A stretch of 43,967 nt of DNA from Deltaproteobacteria bacterium. Lineage in GTDB: Bacteria > SAR324 > XYD2-FULL-50-16. Position numbers and translations under genes: made by a program. The stretch's first letter is position 1; every line of letters starts with the position of its first letter. The stretch is taken from assembly GCA_018645005.1 (NCBI GenBank), contig JABGPJ010000063.1, forward strand, positions 1 to 43,967, in the 5' to 3' direction. Under the pieces are notes generated by a model. That model saw nothing but the letters and a program-made list of their open reading frames with translations. It did not search any database and was not told the DNA's origin. Positions 15,638-24,646 of this stretch are shown in pieces.

Positions 15638-17542
15638 ATGATGAGGCAACAGGGAGAGGATCAGAAAACAATGGACCGTTTTATCCAGTGGGCCTTGTAC
15701 GGCGCAGGATTTCTGATGATCGTTTTTCAAACAGTGATTATCTGGGTTCCAATTTTAGGTCCTTTGATGAGCCAGAACACGCATCTTGGTTTTTGCTTTG
15801 GAATCATGTTCCTGGTATTGGCCTCAAAATCGAATGTGTTGTTTCTGAAATGGATATACATTATATGCATTCCGATCAGCATTGGATTGGTTGTATATAT
15901 GGCAGTGCATGTTGAGCGATTAACGATGTTTGCCGGTTTTCCTGAATTCCTCGATGTGATCATCGGCATCATAATGGTCGGGTTTGTATTATTTATTGTT
16001 TGGAAACAATGGGGCATCGCCTTTCCAGGAATGGCAGTGATTGGGCTGTTGTATGCTTTTTGGGGGCATCATATTCCGGGTGTATTGGGTCACCCCTACT
16101 TTGAATTTGACTATATCATTTCGAACATCAGCGTCGGTTTTCAAGGAATTTACGGGATGATGTTGAATGTGTCCGTTAATGTCGTATTTATGATGATCCT
16201 GTTTGGGTCGTTGTTTTCAGTCACAGGGGTCAATCAGTTATTTGTTGAGATCGGCAATGCCATTGGCAGGTATGTTCGGGGTGGATCCGGACAGACGGCT
16301 GTCTTCTCAAGTTCTTTTGTGGGTATGGTGAATGCGGCAGCCGTAGCTAATGTTGCGATCACAGGGGCGTATACGATCCCCATGATGAAAAAATCGGGAT
16401 ATCGCCCTGAAACGGCAGCGGCTATTGAGGCAAGTGCATCAACTGGTGGATCCTTGACACCGCCGGTAATGGGTGTAGCGATTTTTTTGATGGCCGGGTT
16501 TTTAGGCGTATCCTATGGGGATCTGATGCTTAAGGGTATCATTCCAGCGCTTGGCTATTATTTTGTTGCGTCGATGAGTGTGCTTTTGATCGCTCACCGC
16601 GAAAATTTACCCAAACAAAGCACGAAAATTGATCGAAGCTTGATGTTAAAAACCGCACCCGTATTCGTGATTCCCATGGCGGTTTTTACCGTTTTGCTGT
16701 TAAACCATCTTTCAGCCGGTTATGTGGCATTTATTGCATCAATCATCCTGCTGCTCATTGCCGTCTTACAAAAAGAAACCCGGCCCTCAATCACAGGGTT
16801 GATCAAGGCATTGAAAGATGGGGTAACCATGGCAACAAATTTGGGTTTAGCCCTCGCCTGTATCGGAATTTTCACAAAAATTATATCTCTTACCGGCGCC
16901 AGTGCGAAACTAACGATTTTTGTTTCATCCGTTAGCGATGGTAACCTCGTCATCTCGTTAATACTGATAATGGTATTATCAATCTTTATGAGTTGTGCCA
17001 TGCCCCCTGTTGTCGCCTACCTGGTTGTTGCTATCGTCGCTGCCCCAAGTTTAGCTGAGATGGGCGTCCCCTTGGAAACGGCGCACTTTTTTGTATTTTA
17101 TTATGCCGTACTTTCAGCGATTACACCACCGGTTGCTGGCGCATCAATGGTTGGTGCGCAGATCGCGGCAACGTCCTATATAAAAGCTGGAATTGAGGGC
17201 ATTAGGATGATGGCTCCATTTTTCATGCTGCCCTATTTTCTTGTTTACAATCCGGGATTATTGCTGGGATCACAACCCATTTTACCCTTAATTTTAGCTA
17301 TTTCAGCCCTGATTTTATGTCTGGTATCGGCCATGTTTGCTTTACAACAGTTCAGTTTCAAAAAATGTGGTACCGTTGCAAGCTGGTTATACGGAGGCAT
17401 TTCAATTTTATGTGTCGTTGCCGGTTGTTCTCACCGTTTTGAAATTCTGGTGATCGCTCTGGTACTTTTTGGAGGCGTCATTTATCAACAATGGAAAAAG
17501 GAGGCGGAGAATGGGGAGAAGGTAATAAGTTTTCAGGATTAG
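15638..17542 (+). CDS. TRAP transporter fused permease (TAXI type, DctQM fusion)
   Basis: Start chosen at ATG 15638 because GGGGACGGGAG precedes it; the open frame extends to 15581 but across the terminator. 634 residues, nearly all hydrophobic, about 16 or more helices: an N-terminal four-helix DctQ-like part fused to a DctM-like part, as in TAXI-TRAP permeases. Family motifs include SVGFQGIYGMMLNVSVNVVFMM split around residue 160, SFVGMVNAAAVANVAITGAYTIPMM near 230-255, EASASTGGSLTPPVMGVAIF near 265-285, and the repeat-two PPVVAYLVVAIVAAPSL and AITPPVAGASMVGAQIA. It would import an organic acid-like solute using the sodium gradient with the binding protein encoded next. Confidence 0.9.
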   Translation: MMRQQGEDQKTMDRFIQWALYGAGFLMIVFQTVIIWVPILGPLMSQNTHLGFCFGIMFLVLASKSNVLFLKWIYIICIPISIGLVVYMAVHVERLTMFAGFPEFLDVIIGIIMVGFVLFIVWKQWGIAFPGMAVIGLLYAFWGHHIPGVLGHPYFEFDYIISNISVGFQGIYGMMLNVSVNVVFMMILFGSLFSVTGVNQLFVEIGNAIGRYVRGGSGQTAVFSSSFVGMVNAAAVANVAITGAYTIPMMKKSGYRPETAAAIEASASTGGSLTPPVMGVAIFLMAGFLGVSYGDLMLKGIIPALGYYFVASMSVLLIAHRENLPKQSTKIDRSLMLKTAPVFVIPMAVFTVLLLNHLSAGYVAFIASIILLLIAVLQKETRPSITGLIKALKDGVTMATNLGLALACIGIFTKIISLTGASAKLTIFVSSVSDGNLVISLILIMVLSIFMSCAMPPVVAYLVVAIVAAPSLAEMGVPLETAHFFVFYYAVLSAITPPVAGASMVGAQIAATSYIKAGIEGIRMMAPFFMLPYFLVYNPGLLLGSQPILPLILAISALILCLVSAMFALQQFSFKKCGTVASWLYGGISILCVVAGCSHRFEILVIALVLFGGVIYQQWKKEAENGEKVISFQD

Positions 17543-17546
17543 CAAA

Positions 17547-17645
17547 GGATCGGCTCTAAAATTACTTCCCCTTCTGGATGTAAAATGTCCAGCGCTTTTA
17601 GGACTTTTGCAGACGGATTAGGGGAAGTTATTTTGGAACGATCCC
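17547..17645. repeat. ~99-bp self-complementary element, copy 1
   Basis: Lies between the permease and binding-protein genes. Ends GGATCGG (17547) and AACGATCC (17637-17644) are inverted, and the arms pair further through ACTTCCCCT (17564-17572) and AGGGGAAGT (17620-17628). The whole unit aligns by eye at roughly 70% with the reverse complement of 20245-20341, sharing the core TGTAAAATGTCC and AGGACTTTT. It could act as an RNA stem that separates expression of the two genes. Confidence 0.7.
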
Positions 17646-17708
17646 AAAGAAATCCTGGTGTAGAGAAACCCTAAATGATTTTAAAAAAACCCAACGGAGG
17701 AAAAAGAT

Positions 17709-18781
17709 ATGAAATCGCTTAAGAAATTGACAGTTTATCTGAGTATTGCAGCTGCCGTGTTGTTCATTCAAGCAAACCCTTTGTCTGCAGAATCGACAAA
17801 AAAGCCGTTTGAAGTAACGTTCCTATCTACCCCGATGGGTTCGGCCGGCTACAATCTTGCTACGGCAATGGAGATCATTTTTTCAAAAAACTCATGGGTG
17901 AAAATCAAAAACCAGGAAACACCCGGGGGTATGTACATCATTGGGTATATGAAGAAAGCCAGGAAGGCAATTGCAGCAGGTAAAAAAATCAAGTGCTTAC
18001 GATTGGCAGTGTTTCAGTTACGGCATATATTGTAGAAGGCCGTAAACCATTGGGCAAACTCAAACTGCCGGAATTTAGAGCCATTAGCAACGTATTCACC
18101 AGTGTTACGCTTTATGGGACCTTTGATAAAAATCTGTCGAGTACAAAACAATTTAGTGGGAAACGCATTGGAACTGCCTCAAAGTCTAGAATCTTCAGGA
18201 GTATACTTTTAGATAGACCCTATTTCGGGAGAGGCCTTAATATCTATGGCAAAGTGCAGTGGCGCTTTTTAGGTGGTATGGGAAATAAGGATGCAATGCT
18301 CAATGGACAATTGGATGCCGTTCCGATTAATTTCGGTGCAAAGCTCAGCACCGCCAGTGATGGCAGCCTTTATACAGACCTGTTGTTTCCTCAACCCGCA
18401 GCTCAACAGATCATAGATTCTGGTCGCAAATTCTATACAATCCCCATGGATCCTGATGCGATCACAAATGGATACGATTTTTCAAGAGATATGAGGGTAT
18501 ATCCTATTAAAATCAAAAAGGGGGCATATAAGGTAATCACTGAAGATTCCTGGGCCAGAAGTGCAATATCGACTATAAGTTGTTTAGATTCGATGCCGGA
18601 TGATGTGGTCCAAGAGATTATTCGGGTGATGCATACGTATCGGGATAAATTCGGTAACTATCATGCTGCTTTAAAAGCGCTTCCAGATAATCCATATCCA
18701 GTGGGAACACCCAATAAATGGATCCACAAAGGTGTTGATAAAGCCATGAAAAACCTTGGAATACCTATCCCCAAAAATTAA
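17709..18781 (+). pseudogene. TAXI-family TRAP solute-binding protein, frameshifted at an A run
   Basis: Periplasmic substrate-binding protein for the permease upstream. The first frame (from ATG 17709, ribosome site CGGAGGAAAAAG) gives a signal peptide (residues 1-27, ending PLSAES) and the TAXI start FLSTPMGSAGYNLATAMEIIF to residue about 92. The rest continues in the -1 frame as QVLTIGSVSVTAYIVEGRKP to KNLGIPIPKN at 18781. The switch is at the seven A of 17982-17988; one more A would restore a protein of about 357 residues, the normal length. Either a real one-base deletion, a sequencing error in the run, or less likely ribosomal slippage. The remainder shows no other damage, so the protein may still be made. 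Confidence 0.82.
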
Positions 18782-18928
18782 GAATCCAAGTGTCCTGGAA
18801 GACATCATTAAAATCAATAGCCCTCTTTGTATACCTTCCAGGACTACTCGCTTAAGCCCCACAGGTGCCGGTCGGTTCGGTTTAAAATACCTTGATTAAA
18901 TCCCCAGCAACTCATCAAAAAACAAGCT

Positions 18929-20188
18929 ATGAATGACGAACTCAAAAGAAGAGTAGAAAATGTAGAAAAAAAACAGGCGGTACAAGTCATCGATTTCAAT
19001 AACGTCAAATTTGAAAACCCGCATCCGGATGTCCATGTCGCCAAGATCCCGATCGCCAATGCATCCTGGATTAATACCAGCGACGGGGTTGTGTTGGTGG
19101 ATACCCTTCTTCGCACCAGTGTTTCCGCTCAGATGAGAGAAAAGATCCTGGAAACCGGCGGTCCCATCAAAAAGATCATCTACACCCATCACCACGTAGA
19201 TCATGTGGGCGGGGCCCGGGTTTTCGAGAAGGATAAACCGGAGATCATCGCCCACCAGTACCTGCCGGATGACATCGAGAAATTCCAGATCCTGAAAGAG
19301 CACCGGGCTCGGATTGCATCCATTCAGTTCAATATCCCCTTCGATCCAAATCGGCCTGCAAGTGGGGGATATTTACCCCCTACACAGACTTACTCTGATT
19401 CCATGGTCTTCACCCAGGGGGATAAAACCTTCGAGCTCTATCACGCTCGGGCGGAAACCGACGACGCCACCTGGGTTTTTGTACCTGAAATCAAGGCCGC
19501 CTTTGTCGGCGACCTGATCATCTCCAACTTTCCCAATATCGGCAATCCTTTCAAACCCGACCGCTTCGCTCTGCCCTGGGCACGAGCCCTGGAAAAGATC
19601 CGGGACAAGCAGCCGCAGTTGCTGGTCGCCCATGGAGGAAGGGCCGTTTACCAGGGGGATGAGGTCAAAGAGTTGCTGGATGCTACTATCGAGGCCATCT
19701 ACGCCATCCATGACCAGGTCGTGGATGCCATCAACAAGGACGTGCCGATCGACGAGATGATCCATGACATCGCCCTACCGGACCATCTCAAGGATTCACC
19801 ATATTTACAGTTTGTCTACTCCAGACCCGAATTTGCCGTGTATAATATCTATCGCCGGTACCATGGCTACTTTGATCACAACCCGGCCCACCTGTTGCCG
19901 CGCCCGGAGAAGGAGGTGAATTCGGAGGTTTTCAAACTGATCGGGGACCCGCAGGCGATCCTGAACCGAGCCACCGAGCTGTTTGATACTGACCAGCCGC
20001 AGCTAGCCCTCCAAGTATTGGATATCCTTTTGAAACAGGATCCTGATCATATTGAGGGCCGCCGCCTGCATTACCGAATTCTGGAACTGCTCTGCGAAAC
20101 TGATTACTGCCTGATGTCCCGCAATACCTGGGTCTACTTCATGGAACAGGATAAGACGCTGTTAAAGGAAAAAGGTGTTGAATTGTAA
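18929..20188 (+). CDS. MBL-fold alkylsulfatase-like hydrolase
   Basis: 419 residues. Metallo-beta-lactamase fold enzyme related to the class C alkyl sulfatases (SdsA/YjcS-like) but shorter. The metal motif HxHxDH is complete at residues 87-92 (THHHVDHVGG), with a further conserved histidine in IIAHQYLP, the AETDDA stretch, FVGDLIISNFPNIGNP, and LLVAHGGRAVY. The last part (about 290-419) looks like the alkylsulfatase dimerisation domain followed by a short helical repeat (RATELFDTDQPQLALQVLDI). No signal peptide is seen, so it is probably cytosolic. The ribosome site is weak. It lies 147 bases after the binding-protein gene; hydrolysis of an imported sulfate ester is inferred from context. Confidence 0.82.
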   Translation: MNDELKRRVENVEKKQAVQVIDFNNVKFENPHPDVHVAKIPIANASWINTSDGVVLVDTLLRTSVSAQMREKILETGGPIKKIIYTHHHVDHVGGARVFEKDKPEIIAHQYLPDDIEKFQILKEHRARIASIQFNIPFDPNRPASGGYLPPTQTYSDSMVFTQGDKTFELYHARAETDDATWVFVPEIKAAFVGDLIISNFPNIGNPFKPDRFALPWARALEKIRDKQPQLLVAHGGRAVYQGDEVKELLDATIEAIYAIHDQVVDAINKDVPIDEMIHDIALPDHLKDSPYLQFVYSRPEFAVYNIYRRYHGYFDHNPAHLLPRPEKEVNSEVFKLIGDPQAILNRATELFDTDQPQLALQVLDILLKQDPDHIEGRRLHYRILELLCETDYCLMSRNTWVYFMEQDKTLLKEKGVEL

Positions 20189-20244
20189 GGCAATGATGAA
20201 ATTAGAGATCTTTCAATAATAAGAGCATTTAACCTAATAGCAAT

Positions 20245-20341
20245 GGGATCGTTAAAAGACAAGTTCACTTAATCTGTTTGTAAAAGTCCTTAAAGCCGGA
20301 CATTTTACAAACAGAATGTGAACTAACCTTTTAGCCGACCC
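20245..20341. repeat. ~97-bp self-complementary element, copy 2 (inverted)
   Basis: Starts GGGATCGTT and ends AGCCGACCC. Inner arms pair almost perfectly: TCTGTTTGTAAAAGTCC (20273-20289) with GGACATTTTACAAACAGA (20298-20315), and AGTTCAC with GTGAACT outside. It is the reverse-orientation relative of 17547-17645 and ends seven bases before the start of the DUF1254 gene. Confidence 0.7.
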
Positions 20342-20348
20342 GGAAAAA

Positions 20349-21569
20349 ATGGATAAAACAATTGAACAACTGGCCGATCTGTATGTATGGGGTTTACCTT
20401 TGGTCATCATGCACCGCACCCGAGCTCTGCATTGCAGTCAGGGTGGTCCGGGAGTTCTCAGACACTGGAATGAGTTGGCCACGGCCAGCAGTCGGACTGT
20501 AGTCGCTCCCAATAACGATACACTTTATTCAACCGGCTGGTACGATCTCAGCTGCGGCGATTTGAGGCTTGATGTGCCGCCAATGGATCATCCCGGGCGC
20601 TACTGGTCGGTGATGCTGCTTGATGCCTATACACACGTCACCTATGTCAGCCGAAGATTGTACGGAGTCAACGGCGCGTCGGTTGGTCTGACCTATGATC
20701 CGAGTGTGGAACAGGATCACGCCATCGCTGCCGATAAGATCGCTATCGGAACACCAACCGTGTGGGCTCTGGTTCGAATATTGGTAGACGGTCCTGAAGA
20801 TCTGGACCAGGCCCGTGTTGTACAGGAAAAGATCACCGTGACGGCACCATCCAGTCATCCGTCAGATCCGACCGCGGAGCCGCCTGGTCGTCCTGACCAG
20901 GTTTCTTCCTCCGGTGCTTCGTTTTTTGATGAACTTCGCCAGGCACTCAAAATGGATCTTCCGGCAGACTGGCATCCCCGGCTGACTTCTGAACAGCAGG
21001 ATCTTCTTGAAAAAGGGGCTGATCCGGAAGCACTCGAGGCCGGTGTATCTCTCGGTCATTCACGGGTACAGGATTTGGGATTTGGGGCCGATAAATTTAA
21101 GAATGGTTGGGGGACGCGCTCAAAAGGCGCCCAATTTGGTGATGACGTCAATTTTCGGGCTGCCTTTGCCCAGTATACCCTGGCCGGTCACCACCGAATG
21201 GAGAACTGCGGTTTCTCGGCCCTACAGGATAACACGGGTGAGCCATTGGACGGAAGTTATCCGCTTACCCTGCACTTTCCAGCGGGAGAGGAACCCCCGG
21301 CTGGGGCCTTCTGGTCTTTGACAGTGTATGAACCGGATATGTTTTTTTACGACAATCCGCTGGACCGCTACAGTATAGGCGATCGAATACCGGGTCTGAA
21401 GCGCGATGCGGACGGCCTGACGATCACTATTGGCGGAAAAAGACCGGAGGATATTTCCAACTGGTTGCCGGCACCTGCCGGTCCATACAGACTGGCTCTC
21501 AGGATATATGAAGGTCGCCAGGATGTGGTCGATGCGACCTGGTTTCCACCATCGCTGACACAGGCGTGA
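20349..21569 (+). CDS. DUF1254/DUF1214 domain protein
   Basis: 406 residues with the DUF1254 domain first (about 1-130: LADLYVWGLPLVIMHRT, VVAPNNDTLYSTGWYDLS, PPMDHPGRYWSVMLLDAYTH split across the motif) and DUF1214 at the end (about 290-400: DGSYPLTLHFPAGEEPPAGA, FWSLTVYEPDMFFYDNP, DRYSIGD). Proteins of this pair are widespread and often found next to sulfatases and catabolic genes, but their activity is not established. Usually they have a signal peptide; this one does not show one. The ribosome site GGAAAAA overlaps the edge of the repeat element just upstream. It is followed 56 bases later by the sulfatase gene. Confidence 0.85.
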   Translation: MDKTIEQLADLYVWGLPLVIMHRTRALHCSQGGPGVLRHWNELATASSRTVVAPNNDTLYSTGWYDLSCGDLRLDVPPMDHPGRYWSVMLLDAYTHVTYVSRRLYGVNGASVGLTYDPSVEQDHAIAADKIAIGTPTVWALVRILVDGPEDLDQARVVQEKITVTAPSSHPSDPTAEPPGRPDQVSSSGASFFDELRQALKMDLPADWHPRLTSEQQDLLEKGADPEALEAGVSLGHSRVQDLGFGADKFKNGWGTRSKGAQFGDDVNFRAAFAQYTLAGHHRMENCGFSALQDNTGEPLDGSYPLTLHFPAGEEPPAGAFWSLTVYEPDMFFYDNPLDRYSIGDRIPGLKRDADGLTITIGGKRPEDISNWLPAPAGPYRLALRIYEGRQDVVDATWFPPSLTQA

Positions 21570-21625
21570 GACAACCCTTGAAAAAGGAAGATAAGAACAG
21601 TTAACGACTACAATTGGAGTATCTT

Positions 21626-23065
21626 ATGAGCAGTAAACAACCGAATATTGTGTATCTTTTTTCCGACCAGCATCGGCATGATGCCATGGGCTGTGCCGGA
21701 AACGATGTGGTTCAAACCCCTACCCTGGATCGTTTGGCAAACGAAGGGTTGCGATTCGAACGAACCTATTGCCAGAGCCCTCTCTGCATGCCATCGCGGG
21801 CCTCGGTCATCACCGGGCTTCATGCGCATCAGCACGGCATTACCAAAAATTTTGTCAGTGATTTGGATCCCCAGTGGCCCAATATGATGAAACAACTGCA
21901 ACAAGCAGGATATCAGACCTCGAATTTCGGCAAGACCCACTTTTACCATCCGGGGGTCTTGAAATACGTTGACTCGGACAAAACCCTGGATTTACGGGAT
22001 AAGGATGCGTATTTTCGAGAATTTGGCTTTGATCATTCTGAAGAGGAATTCGACAGATACCTTCATTGTCTCCCCAACGTATTGACTCACTACACCGAAT
22101 ACCTGAAGAGCAAAGGATTGTGGAGCACCTATAATGACCAGATCAGATCCGTTTTCAGGTTAACCCCCAAACATTGGGATGGTATTACCAGCGCGCTTCC
22201 ACAGGAGGATGACCTGACGTCCTTCATTGCGGATCGATCGATTGAATGGCTGAAAAACTTAAGGGAGGATCAGCCGTTTTTCATGATGACCTCTTTTATT
22301 GCACCCCACGTTCCCTTGATGGATGATCCCATTTGGGCTCAACATTACCAGAATGCCAGGATACCATTCGGCCCCAGAGAGGCGCCGGACAAACCCAATG
22401 AGATCTGGGCCAGATACCTTGAATTCCTGGAAAAACATAGCAATGCCCATCTGTTGACCGATGAGTATGTTACCAACTGCGCCAGGCATTACTATGGGAT
22501 GATTTCCCTGATGGACCAGCGTATCAACGATATCATTCAGGTTTTGGAGGACAAAGGTGTCCTGGAAAACACCTGGATCGTGTATTCTGCTGATCACGGG
22601 GAGATGCTGGGTGACCACGGTCTGATGGCAAAACTGAACTTTTACAAATCATCGGTTCAGGTACCAGCCCTCATTCGTCCCCCCAGTGGAATGGCTCCAA
22701 AAATCGATCCGGGATTGACCGAATCCGTTGATTTAACAGCGACAATCCTGGATATTGCCGGAGCGGAAGGACTGGAAAGGTCCAATGGACAGAGTCTTCT
22801 GCCATTTGTTAACGGTCAGGGGAAATCTAAAGAAGCCGCTTTCAGCGCTATTGGCTCCCATGGTTCCGAGGAAGACACGTTTCTGGCAACGTTCACGGAA
22901 CGATATCGGTATACCCTGGAAACCAATTCGTGGACGCCATGCGAGTTTTTTGACCTGCAGGAAGATCCGGACGAGTTGAACAATCTGGTCAATGATGCAT
23001 CGGTTCAAGGTATGATAAAAGATATGGATGCCGATCTCGTCAGGCCTCACTTGGCTAGGAAGTAG
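21626..23065 (+). CDS. Formylglycine-dependent sulfatase
   Basis: 479 residues from ATG 21626, which has TTGGAGT five bases upstream; an in-frame TTG at 21614 is less likely. Type I sulfatase of the alkaline phosphatase superfamily. The formylglycine site is C54-M-P-S-R58, followed by ASVITGLHAHQHG. Metal ligands are D14 (FSDQH) and the later DH in YSADHGEMLGDHG, and FGKTHFYHPG is present. The cysteine must be converted to formylglycine; no maturase gene is in the window. There is no signal peptide, unlike many secreted polysaccharide sulfatases, so a small imported sulfate ester is the more likely substrate. This fits the TRAP importer upstream. Confidence 0.92.
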   Translation: MSSKQPNIVYLFSDQHRHDAMGCAGNDVVQTPTLDRLANEGLRFERTYCQSPLCMPSRASVITGLHAHQHGITKNFVSDLDPQWPNMMKQLQQAGYQTSNFGKTHFYHPGVLKYVDSDKTLDLRDKDAYFREFGFDHSEEEFDRYLHCLPNVLTHYTEYLKSKGLWSTYNDQIRSVFRLTPKHWDGITSALPQEDDLTSFIADRSIEWLKNLREDQPFFMMTSFIAPHVPLMDDPIWAQHYQNARIPFGPREAPDKPNEIWARYLEFLEKHSNAHLLTDEYVTNCARHYYGMISLMDQRINDIIQVLEDKGVLENTWIVYSADHGEMLGDHGLMAKLNFYKSSVQVPALIRPPSGMAPKIDPGLTESVDLTATILDIAGAEGLERSNGQSLLPFVNGQGKSKEAAFSAIGSHGSEEDTFLATFTERYRYTLETNSWTPCEFFDLQEDPDELNNLVNDASVQGMIKDMDADLVRPHLARK

Positions 23066-23383
23066 GTGATACGAACATGAAAATGGTATCAGACCACTGC
23101 AGAGTCAGTTTTTAGCAAAAGTAAAGAAACCAAGCCCAATGGACCTGGCCTCGTTTTGCCTCTTCGAAGAGAGCTTTCCTACGCCTCTGTGTCATCCACG
23201 CGAAGGAGGCTGTTGCAAAAATCGACGAACGGGGCCTGTCATCCCCGCACTGAATGCGCGAGCAACGCATTTCCTAAGGGAAACGCTTGGGGAGTGACAG
23301 GTATTTAGTTCATAGCAGAGTCAAATGTTCCTCACCGTGCCCAGAAAACACGGTTTTCAGTTTTGAATCAACAAGGAGAAGAT
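23066..23383. repeat. Intergenic stretch with a REP-like inverted repeat (23235-23301)
   Basis: 318 bases without a gene. CCTGTCATCCCC at 23235-23246 pairs imperfectly with GGGGAGTGACAGG at 23289-23301, like the dispersed GTCATCCCCGC-type repeats found between genes in many proteobacteria. No promoter was clear by eye. The last bases hold the ribosome site of the next gene. Confidence 0.55.
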
Positions 23384-24646
23384 ATGGCAGGAAACTCAGA
23401 CAATTCATCCAACACCAAAAAAACGGGAGCCGCCGCTGTCCTGCACGGTGAAGTGAAAGCCAGGACATTTCACCCGGGTGTTCATATCCTGGGAGGGATG
23501 GGGAACACGACAGCCTTTGAAACCGACCAGGGCTATGTCCTGATTGATGCCGGATTTAATAAAGGCATGGCTGCCAGTTTCATGCAGGCCTTGCAGGAAA
23601 TCAAGGCTGCGCCGATTCACAGCATTGTATACAGCCATGGTCACGGGGGCTACAACAATGCCGCCTGGTATTTCCAGGAAATGGCCAGGGAACGGGGGGA
23701 GCCGGCGCCCCAGATTGTCGCACATGAAAACCTGCCCCTCCGTTATCAGCGCTATGATGAAACCTGGCAATTGCAGAATTATTTAAACAGCATGCAGTTC
23801 AGAATGTCCTCTGACGGGCTGGGAAAACCCCGTCACACCTATCCCACAGTGACCTTTCAGGACAGCCTGCGTTTAAACCTGGGCAACCGCGTTATCGAGG
23901 TGATCTGGGCGCCATCGGAAACGGATGATTCCGTCGCTGTCTGGTTACCCGATGAGAAAGTGCTTTATACCGGCCCGGCGGTGATCGCCGCCTGCATCAA
24001 TATCGGTACCCCCCTGCGTACCCAGCGGGACGATAAGCGGTGGGTGAAAACCCTTGAAAATTTCGCTGCCCTGGAACCTGAACTTCTCATCCCCAACTTC
24101 GGCAAAATCGTCAAAGGGAAAGATGAAATCCAGTTCATGCTGAACAATATGGCCGAAGGGCTGCGCTACCTGCGCCGGGAAGTGACCGAACGAATGAACC
24201 GGCACATGACCGACGTGGAGATTCTTCACGATATCGAGTATCCCGCGGAATATTTCGAGCAACCGTGGTCAGCCCCCCTGTATGGCTGCCCGGATATGAT
24301 TGTCCGGGATATCTATCGTTCTGAAAACGGCTGGTGGGACCGAAATCCCACCAACCTGCACCCGGCTCAACCCGGGGAGGCGGCCAGCGCGGTGCTTGCA
24401 GCGATCAGCGACCGAAAAGCAGTTCTGGATAAGGCCGAAAGTCTGCTGGATGCAGGTGAGGTCCAACTGGCATTGCACGTAATCGATATCCTGGCCCTCG
24501 CACCTGATGATGATGACGATGTCAAGGCAGCCAAAAAACTGAAATCGAAGCTGCTGCACCTCAGATCCGAAAATGTACCATCGATTGTGTCCACCAACCT
24601 GTACCTGAGCCTCGCCGATGCGTTGGACAAGGAATTGGAGAGCTAA
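23384..24646 (+). CDS. MBL-fold alkylsulfatase-like protein with altered metal motif
   Basis: 420 residues from ATG 23384 (AAGGAGA upstream). Same overall plan as the protein at 18929-20188: MBL domain, then alkylsulfatase-type helical region (WWDRNPTNLHPAQPGEAASA, LDAGEVQLALHVIDILALAPD). The metal motif HxHxDH reads SHGHGGYNN at 84-92: H85 and H87 are kept, but the Asp and last His positions are G89 and Y90. Other conserved stretches remain (IVAHENLPLRYQRY, PSETDDSVAVWLPDEKVLYTGP). It may bind one metal or none, so either it has changed function or acts as a partner of the intact enzyme. No signal peptide. The gene is otherwise intact. Confidence 0.82.
   Translation: MAGNSDNSSNTKKTGAAAVLHGEVKARTFHPGVHILGGMGNTTAFETDQGYVLIDAGFNKGMAASFMQALQEIKAAPIHSIVYSHGHGGYNNAAWYFQEMARERGEPAPQIVAHENLPLRYQRYDETWQLQNYLNSMQFRMSSDGLGKPRHTYPTVTFQDSLRLNLGNRVIEVIWAPSETDDSVAVWLPDEKVLYTGPAVIAACINIGTPLRTQRDDKRWVKTLENFAALEPELLIPNFGKIVKGKDEIQFMLNNMAEGLRYLRREVTERMNRHMTDVEILHDIEYPAEYFEQPWSAPLYGCPDMIVRDIYRSENGWWDRNPTNLHPAQPGEAASAVLAAISDRKAVLDKAESLLDAGEVQLALHVIDILALAPDDDDDVKAAKKLKSKLLHLRSENVPSIVSTNLYLSLADALDKELES

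Noticed and set aside
17540-17650. Simple terminator after the TRAP permease
   Set aside because: The stem has a long loop and no T run, and the whole unit recurs in reverse at 20245-20341, so a dispersed element is the better description.
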